From positions 38,537 through 102,536 of the forward strand of contig WYBU01000089.1 of the NCBI GenBank assembly GCA_011525745.1: a stretch of DNA of 64,000 bases, given 5' to 3'. A model generated the notes under the pieces. It was not told the origin of the DNA. It did not search any database and saw only the letters and a program-made list of their open reading frames with translations. This DNA comes from Planctomycetaceae bacterium (GTDB taxonomy: Bacteria > Planctomycetota > Phycisphaerae > UBA1845 > UTPLA1). Each line of letters begins with the position of its first letter. Positions within the stretch are counted from its first letter, which is position 1. Positions 35,022-43,875 of this stretch are shown piece after piece. Both the position numbers and the translations under genes were made by a program.

Positions 35022-37256
35022 ATGTTCGATCGCCGGCTATGGGTCATCCTCTCCGTCTCGCTCGCCTGCGCCGCCATCCTGATCGGCCGGCTCGCACATC
35101 TTCAGCTCGTGCAGGGCGACGAGCTGCGCCGCCAGGCCGACGCGATGCTGCTGCGCCCGCCGGTGCAGTTGCCGCCGATTCGCGGGGCCATCGCCGACCG
35201 ACTGGGCCGGGTGCTGGCCGCGGACGAGGCGACCGTCGACCTGTGCGTCCATTACGGCGTATTGTCGATGAACAACGCATATCTCGACGCGCTGGCGCGC
35301 GATCTGGCGCGGGAGATGGCACGGCGCGGCGAAACGCCTCCCGATGCGCGGGCCGAGGCCGAAGATCGCATCCGCCGCATGTGGTCCGACGTGGCCGAAG
35401 CATGCGGTATTCCCTTCGCCGAGCTGGCAGAAAAGCGCGAGCACGTCGTGCGCCGCATTGAGACGTTGCGCGATTACATCGCCCGCGCGCGCCAACGCTC
35501 CGATCCGCGCGTCGACGTCGGCCGCGTCCGCATCGCAGAGGAGACGCAGTTTCATGCGATCATCGCCGACGTGCCGCCCGCCGTGCGAACTCGGCTGGAG
35601 TTGCGGCTGCCGCACTATCCGTTCCTTCGGCTCGAGCCGGCCGTGCGCCGGGTGTACCGGTACGACCGGACCATGGCCCACGTCATCGGCAGCCTGGGGC
35701 AAGTCGGACCGGAGCAGATTCGCGACGATCCGAACGCCGACGACGAGCTGGCCCGTTATCGCGCCGGCGACCTCGTCGGGCGCAGTGGCGTCGAGCTGGC
35801 GGCCGAATCCCGGCTGCGCGGAAAGCGCGGCGTGCAGACGCTCGATCTGGACGGCCGGCTGCTGCTCGAAACGCCGCCGGTCGACGGTCGCGACGTGCGA
35901 CTGACGATCGACACCGGGCTTCAGCAGGCGATTTACGACATTCTTGCGCGGGTTGTTTCGGAGCATCCGCCGGCGACGGGGGCGTGCGCGGTCGTGCTGG
36001 GATTGCCGGCGCGCGATATTCTGGCCCTGGTCAGTTACCCGGGTTATGAGCCGAATCCGGACGGTGCGGCGTATCGGGCGCTTCGCGACGACGCGCGCCG
36101 CCGACCGCTCTGGCCGCGCGCTTTGGCCACGGAATACCCGCCCGGTTCGATCGCCAAGCCGGCGACGCTGCTGGCCGCGCTGAAAACGGGCGTGGCAACG
36201 AGCCATACGGTCATCGAGTGTCGCGGCCGCTTGTTCCCGGATGTCGAGGCCTGGCGCTGCTGGACGCACTGGCGCGGCATCGCGCCGCACGGGCCGATGA
36301 ATCCGATCGAGGCGATTCAGCACAGTTGCAATGTGTATTTCTACACGATGGGCCAGCGGCTCGGCGCGGCGCGGCTGTCGGACGAAATGCGCGAATTGAT
36401 CTGCGGTCCGGCGACGTCGAACGCGCCGCCGGCCTGGAAAGGCACCGGGCTGCCGGGCGAAGCCGATGGTTTGTTCCCCACGCCCGAAACATTGCGGCGC
36501 GGCTTTCGCGCGGCCGATGGGCGCAACTACGCCATCGGACAGGGCGAGTTGCAGATCACGCCGATTCAGGCCGCGAATCTCCTGGCGACGATCGCCTGCG
36601 GCGATTTTCTGTCGCCGACCTTGTTTGTGTTTGATGAGCCGCGCGTCCCCGCGCGGTTTGCGAGCATCTCGGCCTCCATGTGGCGCATTGCGCGCGAGGG
36701 GCTGTATCGCTGCGTCAATCTTCCGGGCGGGACGGCGTTCCCCGAGGCGCGGATGCCGTCGGTGATCGTGTGCGGCAAGACCGGCAGCGCCGAATCGGTG
36801 CCGCTCGTGCTGACGCGGCGTTTCGTGTTCGAGTCGACGGACGGAACACGGCTCACCGCCGACGCGCCGACGCTCGAAGCAGCGCGCGAATCGCTCGGCT
36901 TGCCGGCAACGTCGCGGCCGATCGAGCGAAAGCCGCTTGAGCTTTACCCGCCGACTCCCGAAGGGGCGAAGGGGCCGCCGACGCACGCGTGGTTTGCCGG
37001 CTACGCACCTCGCGAGGATCCGAAGATTGCCCTGGCCATCGTGATCGAGTACGGCGGCGGCGGCGGTCGCGTCGGCGCGCCCGCGGCGCGTGCGGTGATG
37101 GACTGGATGCTGCGGAATCGGCCGGACTATCTGCCGACGGATGGCGCCTATCAGCCGGCGAGTCCCGAGGCGTCGCGACGTGCGAGTGCATCGGAAGCTG
37201 CGAGCGAGCCGGAGCCGGATCCCGATGCGGGTCGCTGGGAGGAAAACGACGAATGA
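35022..37256 (+). CDS. mrdA: Penicillin-binding protein 2 (elongasome transpeptidase)
   Basis: A 744-residue class B PBP that cross-links peptidoglycan during elongation with MreBCD. A single N-terminal membrane helix (LWVILSVSLACAAILIG) anchors it. The PBP dimer domain contains LPPIRGAIADRLGRVLA. The transpeptidase core has GSIAK (Ser376, Lys379), HSCN (Ser435) and CGKTGSAES (Lys586), so all three catalytic motifs are intact. HAWFAGYAPREDPKIALAIV is the usual end of the domain. It is longer than typical because of a charged insert at about 80-165. It follows mreD by 12 bases, so they are one operon. Confidence 0.93.
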   Translation: MFDRRLWVILSVSLACAAILIGRLAHLQLVQGDELRRQADAMLLRPPVQLPPIRGAIADRLGRVLAADEATVDLCVHYGVLSMNNAYLDALARDLAREMARRGETPPDARAEAEDRIRRMWSDVAEACGIPFAELAEKREHVVRRIETLRDYIARARQRSDPRVDVGRVRIAEETQFHAIIADVPPAVRTRLELRLPHYPFLRLEPAVRRVYRYDRTMAHVIGSLGQVGPEQIRDDPNADDELARYRAGDLVGRSGVELAAESRLRGKRGVQTLDLDGRLLLETPPVDGRDVRLTIDTGLQQAIYDILARVVSEHPPATGACAVVLGLPARDILALVSYPGYEPNPDGAAYRALRDDARRRPLWPRALATEYPPGSIAKPATLLAALKTGVATSHTVIECRGRLFPDVEAWRCWTHWRGIAPHGPMNPIEAIQHSCNVYFYTMGQRLGAARLSDEMRELICGPATSNAPPAWKGTGLPGEADGLFPTPETLRRGFRAADGRNYAIGQGELQITPIQAANLLATIACGDFLSPTLFVFDEPRVPARFASISASMWRIAREGLYRCVNLPGGTAFPEARMPSVIVCGKTGSAESVPLVLTRRFVFESTDGTRLTADAPTLEAARESLGLPATSRPIERKPLELYPPTPEGAKGPPTHAWFAGYAPREDPKIALAIVIEYGGGGGRVGAPAARAVMDWMLRNRPDYLPTDGAYQPASPEASRRASASEAASEPEPDPDAGRWEENDE

Positions 37257-37404
37257 AACCGGGACAGTCGCGGCCCGAGCTTCGGTTTCGAATCGACGCC
37301 CCGCACAGGCCGCAGTCACGACGATTCTCGTTGGTCCGTCGCATCCGACTTCCGCGCTCATTTTTCGGTGGAAGCGCCCGCCGCGCGCGTGATATGTTTC
37401 CGTC

Positions 37405-38463
37405 ATGAGCACGATGCCCGATCGACGCGAAATGGACCGCGCCATGCTGATGCGGCGGCGCGATTACGACGGCGTCTTTTTCGTGGCCGTCAAGACCACC
37501 GGCGTGTTCTGTCGACCGTCGTGCACCGCCCGCAAGCCCCGGCCGCGAAACGTCGAGTATTACCCTTCGGCGCGCGAGGCGCTTCTCGCAGGCTACCGAC
37601 CCTGCAAGCGCTGTCGGCCGATGGACACAGACGGACGGCCGCCGGACTGGGTACGGCGGCTGCTGGCGGCGGTCGAGGCCGATCCGCATCGTCGGCTGAA
37701 GGCGGGCGACTTGCGCGCGATGGACATCGACCCGGTCCGGGCGGCGCGGTTTTTTCGACGACACTATGGGATGACTTTTCAGGCGTACCATCGCGGCCGG
37801 CGGCTCGGGTTGGCGCTGGCGGAGGTGCGGCGAGGCGCGGACGTGACCACGGTTGGATTGAAACACGGATATGAGTCGACCAGCGGATTTCGTGATGCTT
37901 TTGCGCGCTTATTCGGCGCGTCGCCCGGTCGCGCGCGAACGGCCGACTGCGTTGTAACGGCGTGGCTCCCGTCGCCGCTGGGGCCGCTGCTGGCGGCGGC
38001 GTCGAACGACGGCGTCTGCCTGCTGGAGTTCACCGATCGCCGCGCGCTGGAATCGCAGGTTGCCGCGCTGCGTCGCCGCATCGACCGGCCGATCGTGCCG
38101 GGGCGGAACGCGCATCTCGATTCGCTCGAAGCCGAGCTGCAACGATATTTCTCGGGTGAGCTGACGCGGTTTGTTACGCCGCTGGTGATTCGCGGAACGC
38201 CGTTTCAGGAGGTCGTGTGGCGACAACTGCTGCGCATCCCTTACGGCGAGACATGGTCGTACGACCGGCTGGCGCGCGAAATCGGCCGCCCCGCGGCGCG
38301 TCGCGCGGTCGGCCGTGCCAACGGCGACAATCGGATAGCGATCCTGATTCCCTGTCATCGCGTGATCGGCGCGGATGGGCGGCTGACAGGCTACGGCGGC
38401 GGTTTGTGGCGCAAGCAGTGGCTGCTGGACCACGAGCGCATGTCGTTGTTTAGCGGTACGTGA
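37405..38463 (+). CDS. ada: Ada-like bifunctional DNA alkylation repair protein
   Basis: A 352-residue protein. The N-terminal Ada zinc domain has Cys36, Cys40, Cys67 and Cys70 (VFCRPSCTARKP and RPCKRC). Next is an AraC-type DNA-binding part (ARFFRRHYGMTFQAYHRGRR and GYESTSGFRDAFARLFGASP). The C-terminal part is the O6-alkylguanine methyltransferase with IPCHRVIG, acceptor Cys at about 317, and RGTPFQEVVWRQLLRIPYGE. In the family the methylated Cys turns the protein into an activator of its own gene. All three parts are complete, so both repair and regulation are expected. No alkB or alkA neighbour. Confidence 0.95.
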   Translation: MSTMPDRREMDRAMLMRRRDYDGVFFVAVKTTGVFCRPSCTARKPRPRNVEYYPSAREALLAGYRPCKRCRPMDTDGRPPDWVRRLLAAVEADPHRRLKAGDLRAMDIDPVRAARFFRRHYGMTFQAYHRGRRLGLALAEVRRGADVTTVGLKHGYESTSGFRDAFARLFGASPGRARTADCVVTAWLPSPLGPLLAAASNDGVCLLEFTDRRALESQVAALRRRIDRPIVPGRNAHLDSLEAELQRYFSGELTRFVTPLVIRGTPFQEVVWRQLLRIPYGETWSYDRLAREIGRPAARRAVGRANGDNRIAILIPCHRVIGADGRLTGYGGGLWRKQWLLDHERMSLFSGT

Positions 38464-38952
38464 TGACGTGGCATGTTCCGCGTGGCACGGGCTTGCAGCC
38501 CATGTGGTACAGCCGCCCTCGGCTGTGGTCCGCCGTTCGTGCGGCGGGTTCTGATCGCGTGGCACGGGCTTGCAGCTCGTGCGATTCCGAGCCGCGCAGC
38601 GTCAGCAAGCGGGATCCGCACGCTCAAACGTGAATTCACCGTCCACCCGCGCGCGGACGCCCAAAGCCTGACGGCGCGCCGTTGCGCTCCGCACGGAAAT
38701 GCCCATTCTTGCCCGCAACGCGGCCCCCCATCCCGCTCGCTGACGCTTCGCGGCTCTGAAAGCCGCCATCGCTGGCGCTTGGGGATCGGATCAGATCGCG
38801 TGGCACGGGCTTGCAGCCCGTGCGATTCCGAGCCGCGCAGCGTCAGCAAGCGGGATCCGCACGCCGCCGCCGCCGTCGACGCTCCCTGACGGTCGCGATT
38901 CGGTGAAAGCATGCGCCTACTCCCGCGCCGTTTCCGTGATAACATGGGCCGC
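38464..38952. repeat. REP-like palindrome cluster
   Basis: Holds three copies of CACGGGCTTGCAGC(C/T)C at 38487, 38564 and 38804, two followed by GAGCCGCGCAGCGTCAGCAA and GCGGGATCCGCACG. One CAGCCGCCCTCGGCTG unit is at 38510 and one inverted CCCGCTCGCTGACGCTTCGC at 38728. The arrangement is the same as at 34.0-34.4 kb. Confidence 0.82.
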
Positions 38953-39360
38953 ATGGAACGCAAACTGATCAACCCGCCCGAACTGGGCGGACATTCCGGT
39001 TATTCCAACGGCGTGCTTGCGCCGCCCGGCGCGCGGCTGCTGTTTGTGGCCGGCCAGGTCGCCTGGGACCGCGAGCATCGCCTCGTCGGAGGCGATAATT
39101 TTGCTCAGCAATTTGGCCAGGCGCTGCGAAACGTGGCGGCGGTGGTTTCCGCCGCGGGCGGCAGGCCCGAGCACGTGGTCGAACTGACCATCTTCGTGAC
39201 CGACAAGCAACGTTATATGTCCGATTTGCGCGGCGTGGGCGACGCGTATCGCGGCGTATTCGGCCGGCACTATCCGGCGATGGCCCTGGTTGAGGTCAAG
39301 GGTCTGATCGAGCCGGGCGCGCAGGTCGAGATTCGCGGCGTCGCCGCCATTCCGTCCTGA
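38953..39360 (+). CDS. RidA/YjgF-family protein
   Basis: A 135-residue member of the Rid family (enamine/imine deaminase fold). ELGGHSGYSNGVLAPPGARL, FVAGQVAWD, QFGQALRNVAAVVSAAGG, FVTDKQRYMSDLRGVGDAYR and HYPAMALVEVKGLIEPGAQV follow the family order. The active-site Arg usually found near the end is probably the one in VEIRGVAA. The start may be 38944 instead (MGRMERK). An enoyl-CoA hydratase gene follows by 42 bases on the same strand, so a catabolic role (aromatic or amino-acid breakdown) is possible, rather than the housekeeping RidA role. That link is inference. Confidence 0.85.
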   Translation: MERKLINPPELGGHSGYSNGVLAPPGARLLFVAGQVAWDREHRLVGGDNFAQQFGQALRNVAAVVSAAGGRPEHVVELTIFVTDKQRYMSDLRGVGDAYRGVFGRHYPAMALVEVKGLIEPGAQVEIRGVAAIPS

Positions 39361-39402
39361 CAGCAAGGACATTCTCATCCCGCCTGTGGGAGTGGTAGCC
39401 AC

Positions 39403-40191
39403 ATGAACTGCCGTACTTTTCGCTCGGAGCAGGACGGCTCGATCCTGACGCTGACGCTCGACCGTCCTGACCGCCTTAACGCGCTGACGTTCGACGTGTA
39501 CGCCGAGCTGCGCGACACGTTCCGCGCACTGGAACTCGACGAAACCGTCCGCGTCGTGATCCTGACGGGCGCGGGGCGCGGCTTCTGCTCCGGCGGCGAC
39601 CGCGAGGACATCATCGCCGAACTGTTTCGCCGCGACGCCGCCGGCCTGCGGCGATTCACCAAGATGACCTGCGACTGCGTGGCCGCCATGCGCGGCTGTC
39701 CGCAGCCGATCATCGCGGCCATCAACGGCACCTGCGTCGGCGCGGGCGCGATGCTGGCGCTGGCCGCCGATTTTCGCTACGCCGTGCCGAGCGCGAAGAT
39801 CGGGTTCATCTTCACGCGCGTCGGCCTCGCCGGCGCCGACATGGGGGCGACCTACCTGCTGCCGCGCGTGGTGGGCATGACAAAGGCGACCGAGCTGCTG
39901 ATGACCGGCGACATCATCTCGTCGGACGAAGCGATGACTATCGGTTTGCTCAACGGCGTTGTGCCCGCCGACAAGCTGATGCCAACGGCCGTGGAAACGG
40001 CGTCGCGGCTGGCGGCCGGTCCGCGCTTCGGGCTGGCGATGACCAAGGCGCTGCTGAATCAGAACATGGGCGCAGCGCTGGCGCAGGGGCTGCACGCCGA
40101 GACCGACGCCCAGGCGCTGGCCATGTGCCATCCGGATTTCAAGGAATCCTACGAGGCGGCGATGCAGAAACGGCCGCCCCGCTATCAGTAG
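39403..40191 (+). CDS. Enoyl-CoA hydratase/isomerase family protein
   Basis: A 262-residue crotonase-fold protein. LTLDRPDRLNALTFDVYAEL opens it. GRGFCSGGDREDI and INGTCVGAGAMLALAADFRY supply the oxyanion hole. The segment GLAGADMGATYLLPRVVG, in the place where hydratases have catalytic Glu, has Asp instead, as in several isomerases and ring-cleaving members, so the exact reaction is open. Pathway unknown; the RidA-family gene upstream suggests a small catabolic unit. GGGAG lies in the gap before the ATG. Confidence 0.9.
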   Translation: MNCRTFRSEQDGSILTLTLDRPDRLNALTFDVYAELRDTFRALELDETVRVVILTGAGRGFCSGGDREDIIAELFRRDAAGLRRFTKMTCDCVAAMRGCPQPIIAAINGTCVGAGAMLALAADFRYAVPSAKIGFIFTRVGLAGADMGATYLLPRVVGMTKATELLMTGDIISSDEAMTIGLLNGVVPADKLMPTAVETASRLAAGPRFGLAMTKALLNQNMGAALAQGLHAETDAQALAMCHPDFKESYEAAMQKRPPRYQ

Positions 40192-40304
40192 CCGGTCGCC
40201 GGCGGGCGAATCGTCGCCGCGATCCACTTCGCAGCGGCTGGACGAATTGCTACCATGCTCGCGCCGGCGCGGCCCGAGTGGATGCCGTTCCGGCGGAGGA
40301 TCGC

Positions 40305-40934
40305 ATGGCCATACAGTTTCGCTGCACCGGTTGCGGACAGTCGATAGAAGTCGACGATGAATTCGCCGGCCGCCTGGTCGGGTGTCCGTTCTGTCATTCC
40401 AGCGTGGCCGCGCCCGCCGCGTCTCAGGCAATTCCAGCGGCCGTTCCACAGGCGACGCCGATGGGCGCACCGACACAGCCTTTTCCAGCCCCGATGGCGC
40501 CGTTCGGCGCGATGCCCGGCGCGGTGATGCAGGCGCCCGATCCGGCGGCGCGCTGGTGTACCATCGGACTAGTATGCGGAATTCTCTCCTGGATTAGTCC
40601 TTTCGTCCTGGGGATGGTCATGGTCAGCCAAAGCGGCATGTTTCAAGAAATACAGCGGTTGCAGGCCGCGAACGCCGACCAGAAGGCAACGCAGGATGCG
40701 ATCAGTAACGCCTTGAAGCAGTGGACGGAAGATCACGGCACGACCATCGTACTCTTCACCCTGACCATGGGCGCATTCATTATCCTGGGGCTGGCTGCTT
40801 CCATCGTCGGATTGATTCGCGCTCGTTCGCGCAAGGCCCAGGGCGTCATCGGCGTCATCATGTGTGGTATTTGCGCCACCTGCGGACTGCTGCAAGTACT
40901 GGCGGGCATAGCGGCCGGAGCCGCAGCCGGATGA
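40305..40934 (+). CDS. Zinc-ribbon membrane protein (DUF4190-like)
   Basis: A 209-residue protein. It starts with a zinc ribbon (FRCTGCGQSIEVDDEFAG, CPFCHSS), then a Pro/Ala-rich linker. Membrane segments include IGLVCGILSWISPFVLGMVM, IVLFTLTMGAFIILGLAASI and a final VIGVIMCGICATCGLLQVLA. The layout resembles DUF4190 proteins joined to the planctomycete zinc ribbon. GGAGG precedes the ATG at 40305. Its stop codon overlaps the ATG of anmK (ATGA), so the two are translationally coupled. Function unknown. Confidence 0.82.
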   Translation: MAIQFRCTGCGQSIEVDDEFAGRLVGCPFCHSSVAAPAASQAIPAAVPQATPMGAPTQPFPAPMAPFGAMPGAVMQAPDPAARWCTIGLVCGILSWISPFVLGMVMVSQSGMFQEIQRLQAANADQKATQDAISNALKQWTEDHGTTIVLFTLTMGAFIILGLAASIVGLIRARSRKAQGVIGVIMCGICATCGLLQVLAGIAAGAAAG

Positions 40935-42100
40935 TCGTCGTCGGCCTCATGAGCGGCACCAGCGCCGACGGCGTCGACGCGGTCGCCTGCCGCGTTCGCG
41001 GGCGCGGCCTGCACATGCGGCCGACGATTCTCTCCCACGTCCATCGAGCCTATTCAAAGAGTTTGCGGGAGGCGGTTCTCCACGCCGCGGCCGATGCCGC
41101 CATGCCGCCCGCGGATTTGTGTCGCCTGCACTGGCGGCTGGGACGCGCATACGCGAATGCCGCAGCCGCCGCGATCAAGGCGACCGGCCTGCCTGCATCA
41201 GACATTGCCGGCGTCGGCTGCCATGGTCAGACCATCTGCCATCTGCCGGCCGAGGGCGCGACGTGGCAGCTTGGCGAGCCGGCGGTCATCGCCGGATGCA
41301 TCGGCGTGCCGGTCGTGGCGCGATTTCGCGAGGCCGACGTGGCGGCCGGGGGGCAGGGCGCGCCGCTCGTGCCGTGGACCGACTACGTGTTGTTTCGCCA
41401 CGCGCGGCGCGCTCGGGCCGTACAGAACATCGGTGGCATCGCCAACGTGACGTACATTCCGGCCGCAGGCAACTCCGAGTCGGTGCGCGCGTTCGACACG
41501 GGACCGGGCAACATGGTGATCGACGCGCTGGCCCGGCGCTTCTCCCACGGCAAGCGTCCCTTCGATCGCAACGGACGGTGGGCGGCGCGCGGCCGGGTTG
41601 TATCGCCATTGCTGGAACAATGGCTGCGCCATCCGTTCTTTGCTCGACGACCGCCGAAGAGTTGCGGGCGCGAGGAGTTCGGCGAGCTGTTCGCCGGTTT
41701 CGTGGCGTCATTCTTGCGAAAGGGCGCTTCGCCCGAGGATGTGCTGGCTACGGCGACGCGCCTCACCGCATGCACGATCGCTGACGCCTATCGCCGCTTT
41801 TTTCCCGCGCGACGCGGCAGGTTGGCCGTCGATGAGATCATCCTGTGCGGCGGCGGTGCAAAAAACCGGACCTTACGCCGAATGCTCGAAGAGGAATTGA
41901 GCGGAGTGTCGATTACGACTGTCGAAGACTACGCGATTCCGCTCCAGGCCAAGGAAGCGCTCAGCTTCGCGATGCTCGCGGCCGCCTGTATGCAAGGCGT
42001 GCCGGCCAACTTGCCACGCGTCACCGGCGCTCGCCGCCCCGTGGTGCTGGGTTCGATCACACCGTCCGGGCGGCCCACCGCGTCGCCACGAGTCCGTTAA
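40931..42100 (+). CDS. anmK: Anhydro-N-acetylmuramic acid kinase
   Basis: A 389-residue kinase that recycles cell-wall sugar: it opens and phosphorylates 1,6-anhydro-MurNAc to MurNAc-6-phosphate in the cytoplasm. GLMSGTSADGVDAVACRV (ATP loop), GCHGQTICHLP, QLGEPAVIAG, VARFREADVAAGGQGAPLVP, NIGGIANVTYIP, FDTGPGNMVIDAL and CGGGAKNRTLRRML are all typical. ATG overlaps the stop of the preceding membrane protein gene. No murQ nearby. With PBP2 and MreD it shows that the organism has a peptidoglycan cycle. Confidence 0.96.
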   Translation: MIVVGLMSGTSADGVDAVACRVRGRGLHMRPTILSHVHRAYSKSLREAVLHAAADAAMPPADLCRLHWRLGRAYANAAAAAIKATGLPASDIAGVGCHGQTICHLPAEGATWQLGEPAVIAGCIGVPVVARFREADVAAGGQGAPLVPWTDYVLFRHARRARAVQNIGGIANVTYIPAAGNSESVRAFDTGPGNMVIDALARRFSHGKRPFDRNGRWAARGRVVSPLLEQWLRHPFFARRPPKSCGREEFGELFAGFVASFLRKGASPEDVLATATRLTACTIADAYRRFFPARRGRLAVDEIILCGGGAKNRTLRRMLEEELSGVSITTVEDYAIPLQAKEALSFAMLAAACMQGVPANLPRVTGARRPVVLGSITPSGRPTASPRVR

Positions 42101-42270
42101 TCCAATCGCCCAGCGCAAGCACCAGCGCCGATCCAGGCCGCGAAGCCCCGCCATTGCCGGAGCGGGCGTAAGCGAGCGGGATCGGGGGCCGAATGATGCG
42201 TGTGAGTGCGCAATCGAGGACTGAGCGGCTGGCCCAACGTCGCGACGCTGAAAAAAAACATTCGCGCACG

Positions 42271-42306
42271 TAAAAAAGCAAACGGCGCCGGCTGGTCGCC
42301 GACGCC
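42271..42306 (-). terminator. Rho-independent terminator of the DUF5658-like gene
   Basis: Read on the minus strand: stem GGCGTCGGC with GCCGGCGCC (9 bp, one G-U), loop GACCA, then GTTTGCTTTTTT. It lies about 80 bases after the stop at 42387. A second T-run follows at 42252-42259. Confidence 0.75.
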
Positions 42307-42386
42307 GCGATCCTCGTTCCCATCACAATCGTCTTCGGCCGAAGCCGGCCGCGAGTTAAGCGGCCGTGGTAACGTCCGTGCAATTT

Positions 42387-42824
42387 TTATGACTCGTGGA
42401 ACGCCTGATGCCAAGTCTCGTAATAGCGGAACCACCGCAGCGACACGCCGGTGTAAAGCAACGCCAGCATCCAACAGCCGACTTCGCTGATGCGATAGGC
42501 CCGAAATTGCCACAGGATGAACGATCCCGCCGCTACCAGTCCGATCTTGTAGAATGTCAGTGCCGTGTAGTTGCCCGTGTCGATCACGCTGGCGGCCAGC
42601 GGGTTCAGCTCGATAAACGGCCCCAGTCGGCAGGCCATGATCGTGAACGTCAGGTCGAAGCCGTTCAACAAGGCGACGGCCATCAGCAGCAGCCCGACGC
42701 GGACCGGCCGGCGGGCGAGCCAGTCGCCCAGCGAAACTCTTCCTTCAAGCGCAGGCGGCGTCTGCGGCGAGGCGGACGAGTCGCGCGCGGACCATGCGTA
42801 CGGATTGCCTGGTAACGTTGTCAT
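42387..42824 (-). CDS. Small membrane protein (DUF5658-like)
   Basis: A 145-residue protein with four hydrophobic segments. PVRVGLLLMAVALLNGFDLT and FTIMACRLGPFIELNPLAAS match DUF5658, in which a DLxxT and an ELNPL motif are conserved. ALTFYKIGLVAAGSFILWQF and GCWMLALLYTGVSLRWF follow. The family function is not known. The start is uncertain: 42824 (MTTLPGNP) is chosen, but 42854 is also in frame and no strong ribosome site is seen. Followed by a clear terminator. Divergent from moaC. Confidence 0.75.
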   Translation of the reverse strand: MTTLPGNPYAWSARDSSASPQTPPALEGRVSLGDWLARRPVRVGLLLMAVALLNGFDLTFTIMACRLGPFIELNPLAASVIDTGNYTALTFYKIGLVAAGSFILWQFRAYRISEVGCWMLALLYTGVSLRWFRYYETWHQAFHES

Positions 42825-43038
42825 GTCCAACTCGTTCGATCGACCAACTCGCATCAAAAGGTTAACTAATCCGGCCGGATTCAGCTTCGAATCGCCGCCC
42901 CGGCGGCTGTGTGGCGTGGATTCTCGAACCCAGCGTCGCCGTTCCCGGTCGATCACGGTGGAAATCCCGTCACGAGCGTGATTTGATACCCATGCGACGG
43001 CCGTTGCGATCGCAGTGAACGGTTGACAGGAACCCGAC

Positions 43039-43548
43039 ATGAAGAACTCCGGCAAACGTCCGCGGCGCACGGCACTGACTCATCTGGATGCGCGCGGCCG
43101 AGCACGCATGGTGGACGTATCACCCAAATCCGTCACGCTGCGCCGCGCGTCGGCGACGGCGGACGTGACGCTTACCCGGACAGCCTGGGAATTGCTGCGC
43201 GATGGCCGGCTGCCCAAGGGTGACGCCCTGGCGGTTGCGCGGATCGCCGGCATTCAGGCCGCCAAGCGTGCGTCCGAGCTGATTCCATTGTGTCATGCCC
43301 TGTCGCTCGAAGGAGTGACGGTCGTTGCCGACATGAGCCGCGAGGGGCGGGTCCGATTCACCTCGAACGTCACGCTTCACGCCCGAACCGGGGCGGAAAT
43401 GGAAGCTCTGACGGCCGTTTCGGTCGCGGCGTTGGCGCTATACGATATGTGCAAGGCGGTGGACCGGGCCATCACGATCGGTCCGATTCGGCTGATCGAA
43501 AAGTCCGGAGGCCGAAGCGGGCGCTACGTCGCGGAGCCGAACGCCTAA
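43039..43548 (+). CDS. moaC: Cyclic pyranopterin monophosphate synthase
   Basis: A 169-residue protein. It makes cyclic pyranopterin monophosphate from the 3',8-cyclo-GTP formed by MoaA, an early step of molybdenum cofactor synthesis. LTHLDARGRARMVDVSPKSV, AGIQAAKRASELIPLCHALS, EGVTVVADMS and GAEMEALTAVSVAALALYDM then CKA are hallmarks of MoaC. The AGGA ribosome site precedes the ATG. It stands alone; no other moa, moe or mog gene is within the window. I see no Moco riboswitch in the leader. Confidence 0.97.
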   Translation: MKNSGKRPRRTALTHLDARGRARMVDVSPKSVTLRRASATADVTLTRTAWELLRDGRLPKGDALAVARIAGIQAAKRASELIPLCHALSLEGVTVVADMSREGRVRFTSNVTLHARTGAEMEALTAVSVAALALYDMCKAVDRAITIGPIRLIEKSGGRSGRYVAEPNA

Positions 43549-43875
43549 ACGAGACCACCCGGGAGCAGACGCTCGCACCGCCCCCGCCGAATGCAGCACA
43601 TGCCGAATCGAGCGACATCCCTCACGGAGCCGGCCGACATGAAACTCGCCGTGAAACTAACACCACCGCACTGGTTCGTTGTGCGAGCCGGATCAGTACC
43701 CCCTGCGCAAGCGTGCGGACCGGCCCGCAGGACCGGCTTTCAAACATCCATCGCTGTAGTGTCAAATCGCCCGCACACCGCATCGCACGAAGGAGCGGCA
43801 ACGATCAGCGGGCGGCACGGTCACGCCCTCGCTCGCAAGACGCAACAATCATCGAAGAGCGCCACACGCGGGGAC
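43549..43875. other. Gap before the FlgI-like gene
   Basis: The frame of the next gene is open through this region from 43591, but third-position GC is low here compared with the gene, so most of it is probably not translated. Promoter not identified. Confidence 0.4.

Noticed and set aside
35037..37445. 802-codon open frame antisense to PBP2, and many similar long antisense frames
   Set aside because: High GC leaves few stops in shadow frames. The proteins are Arg/Pro/Ala-rich with no family features, and the opposite strand holds convincing genes.
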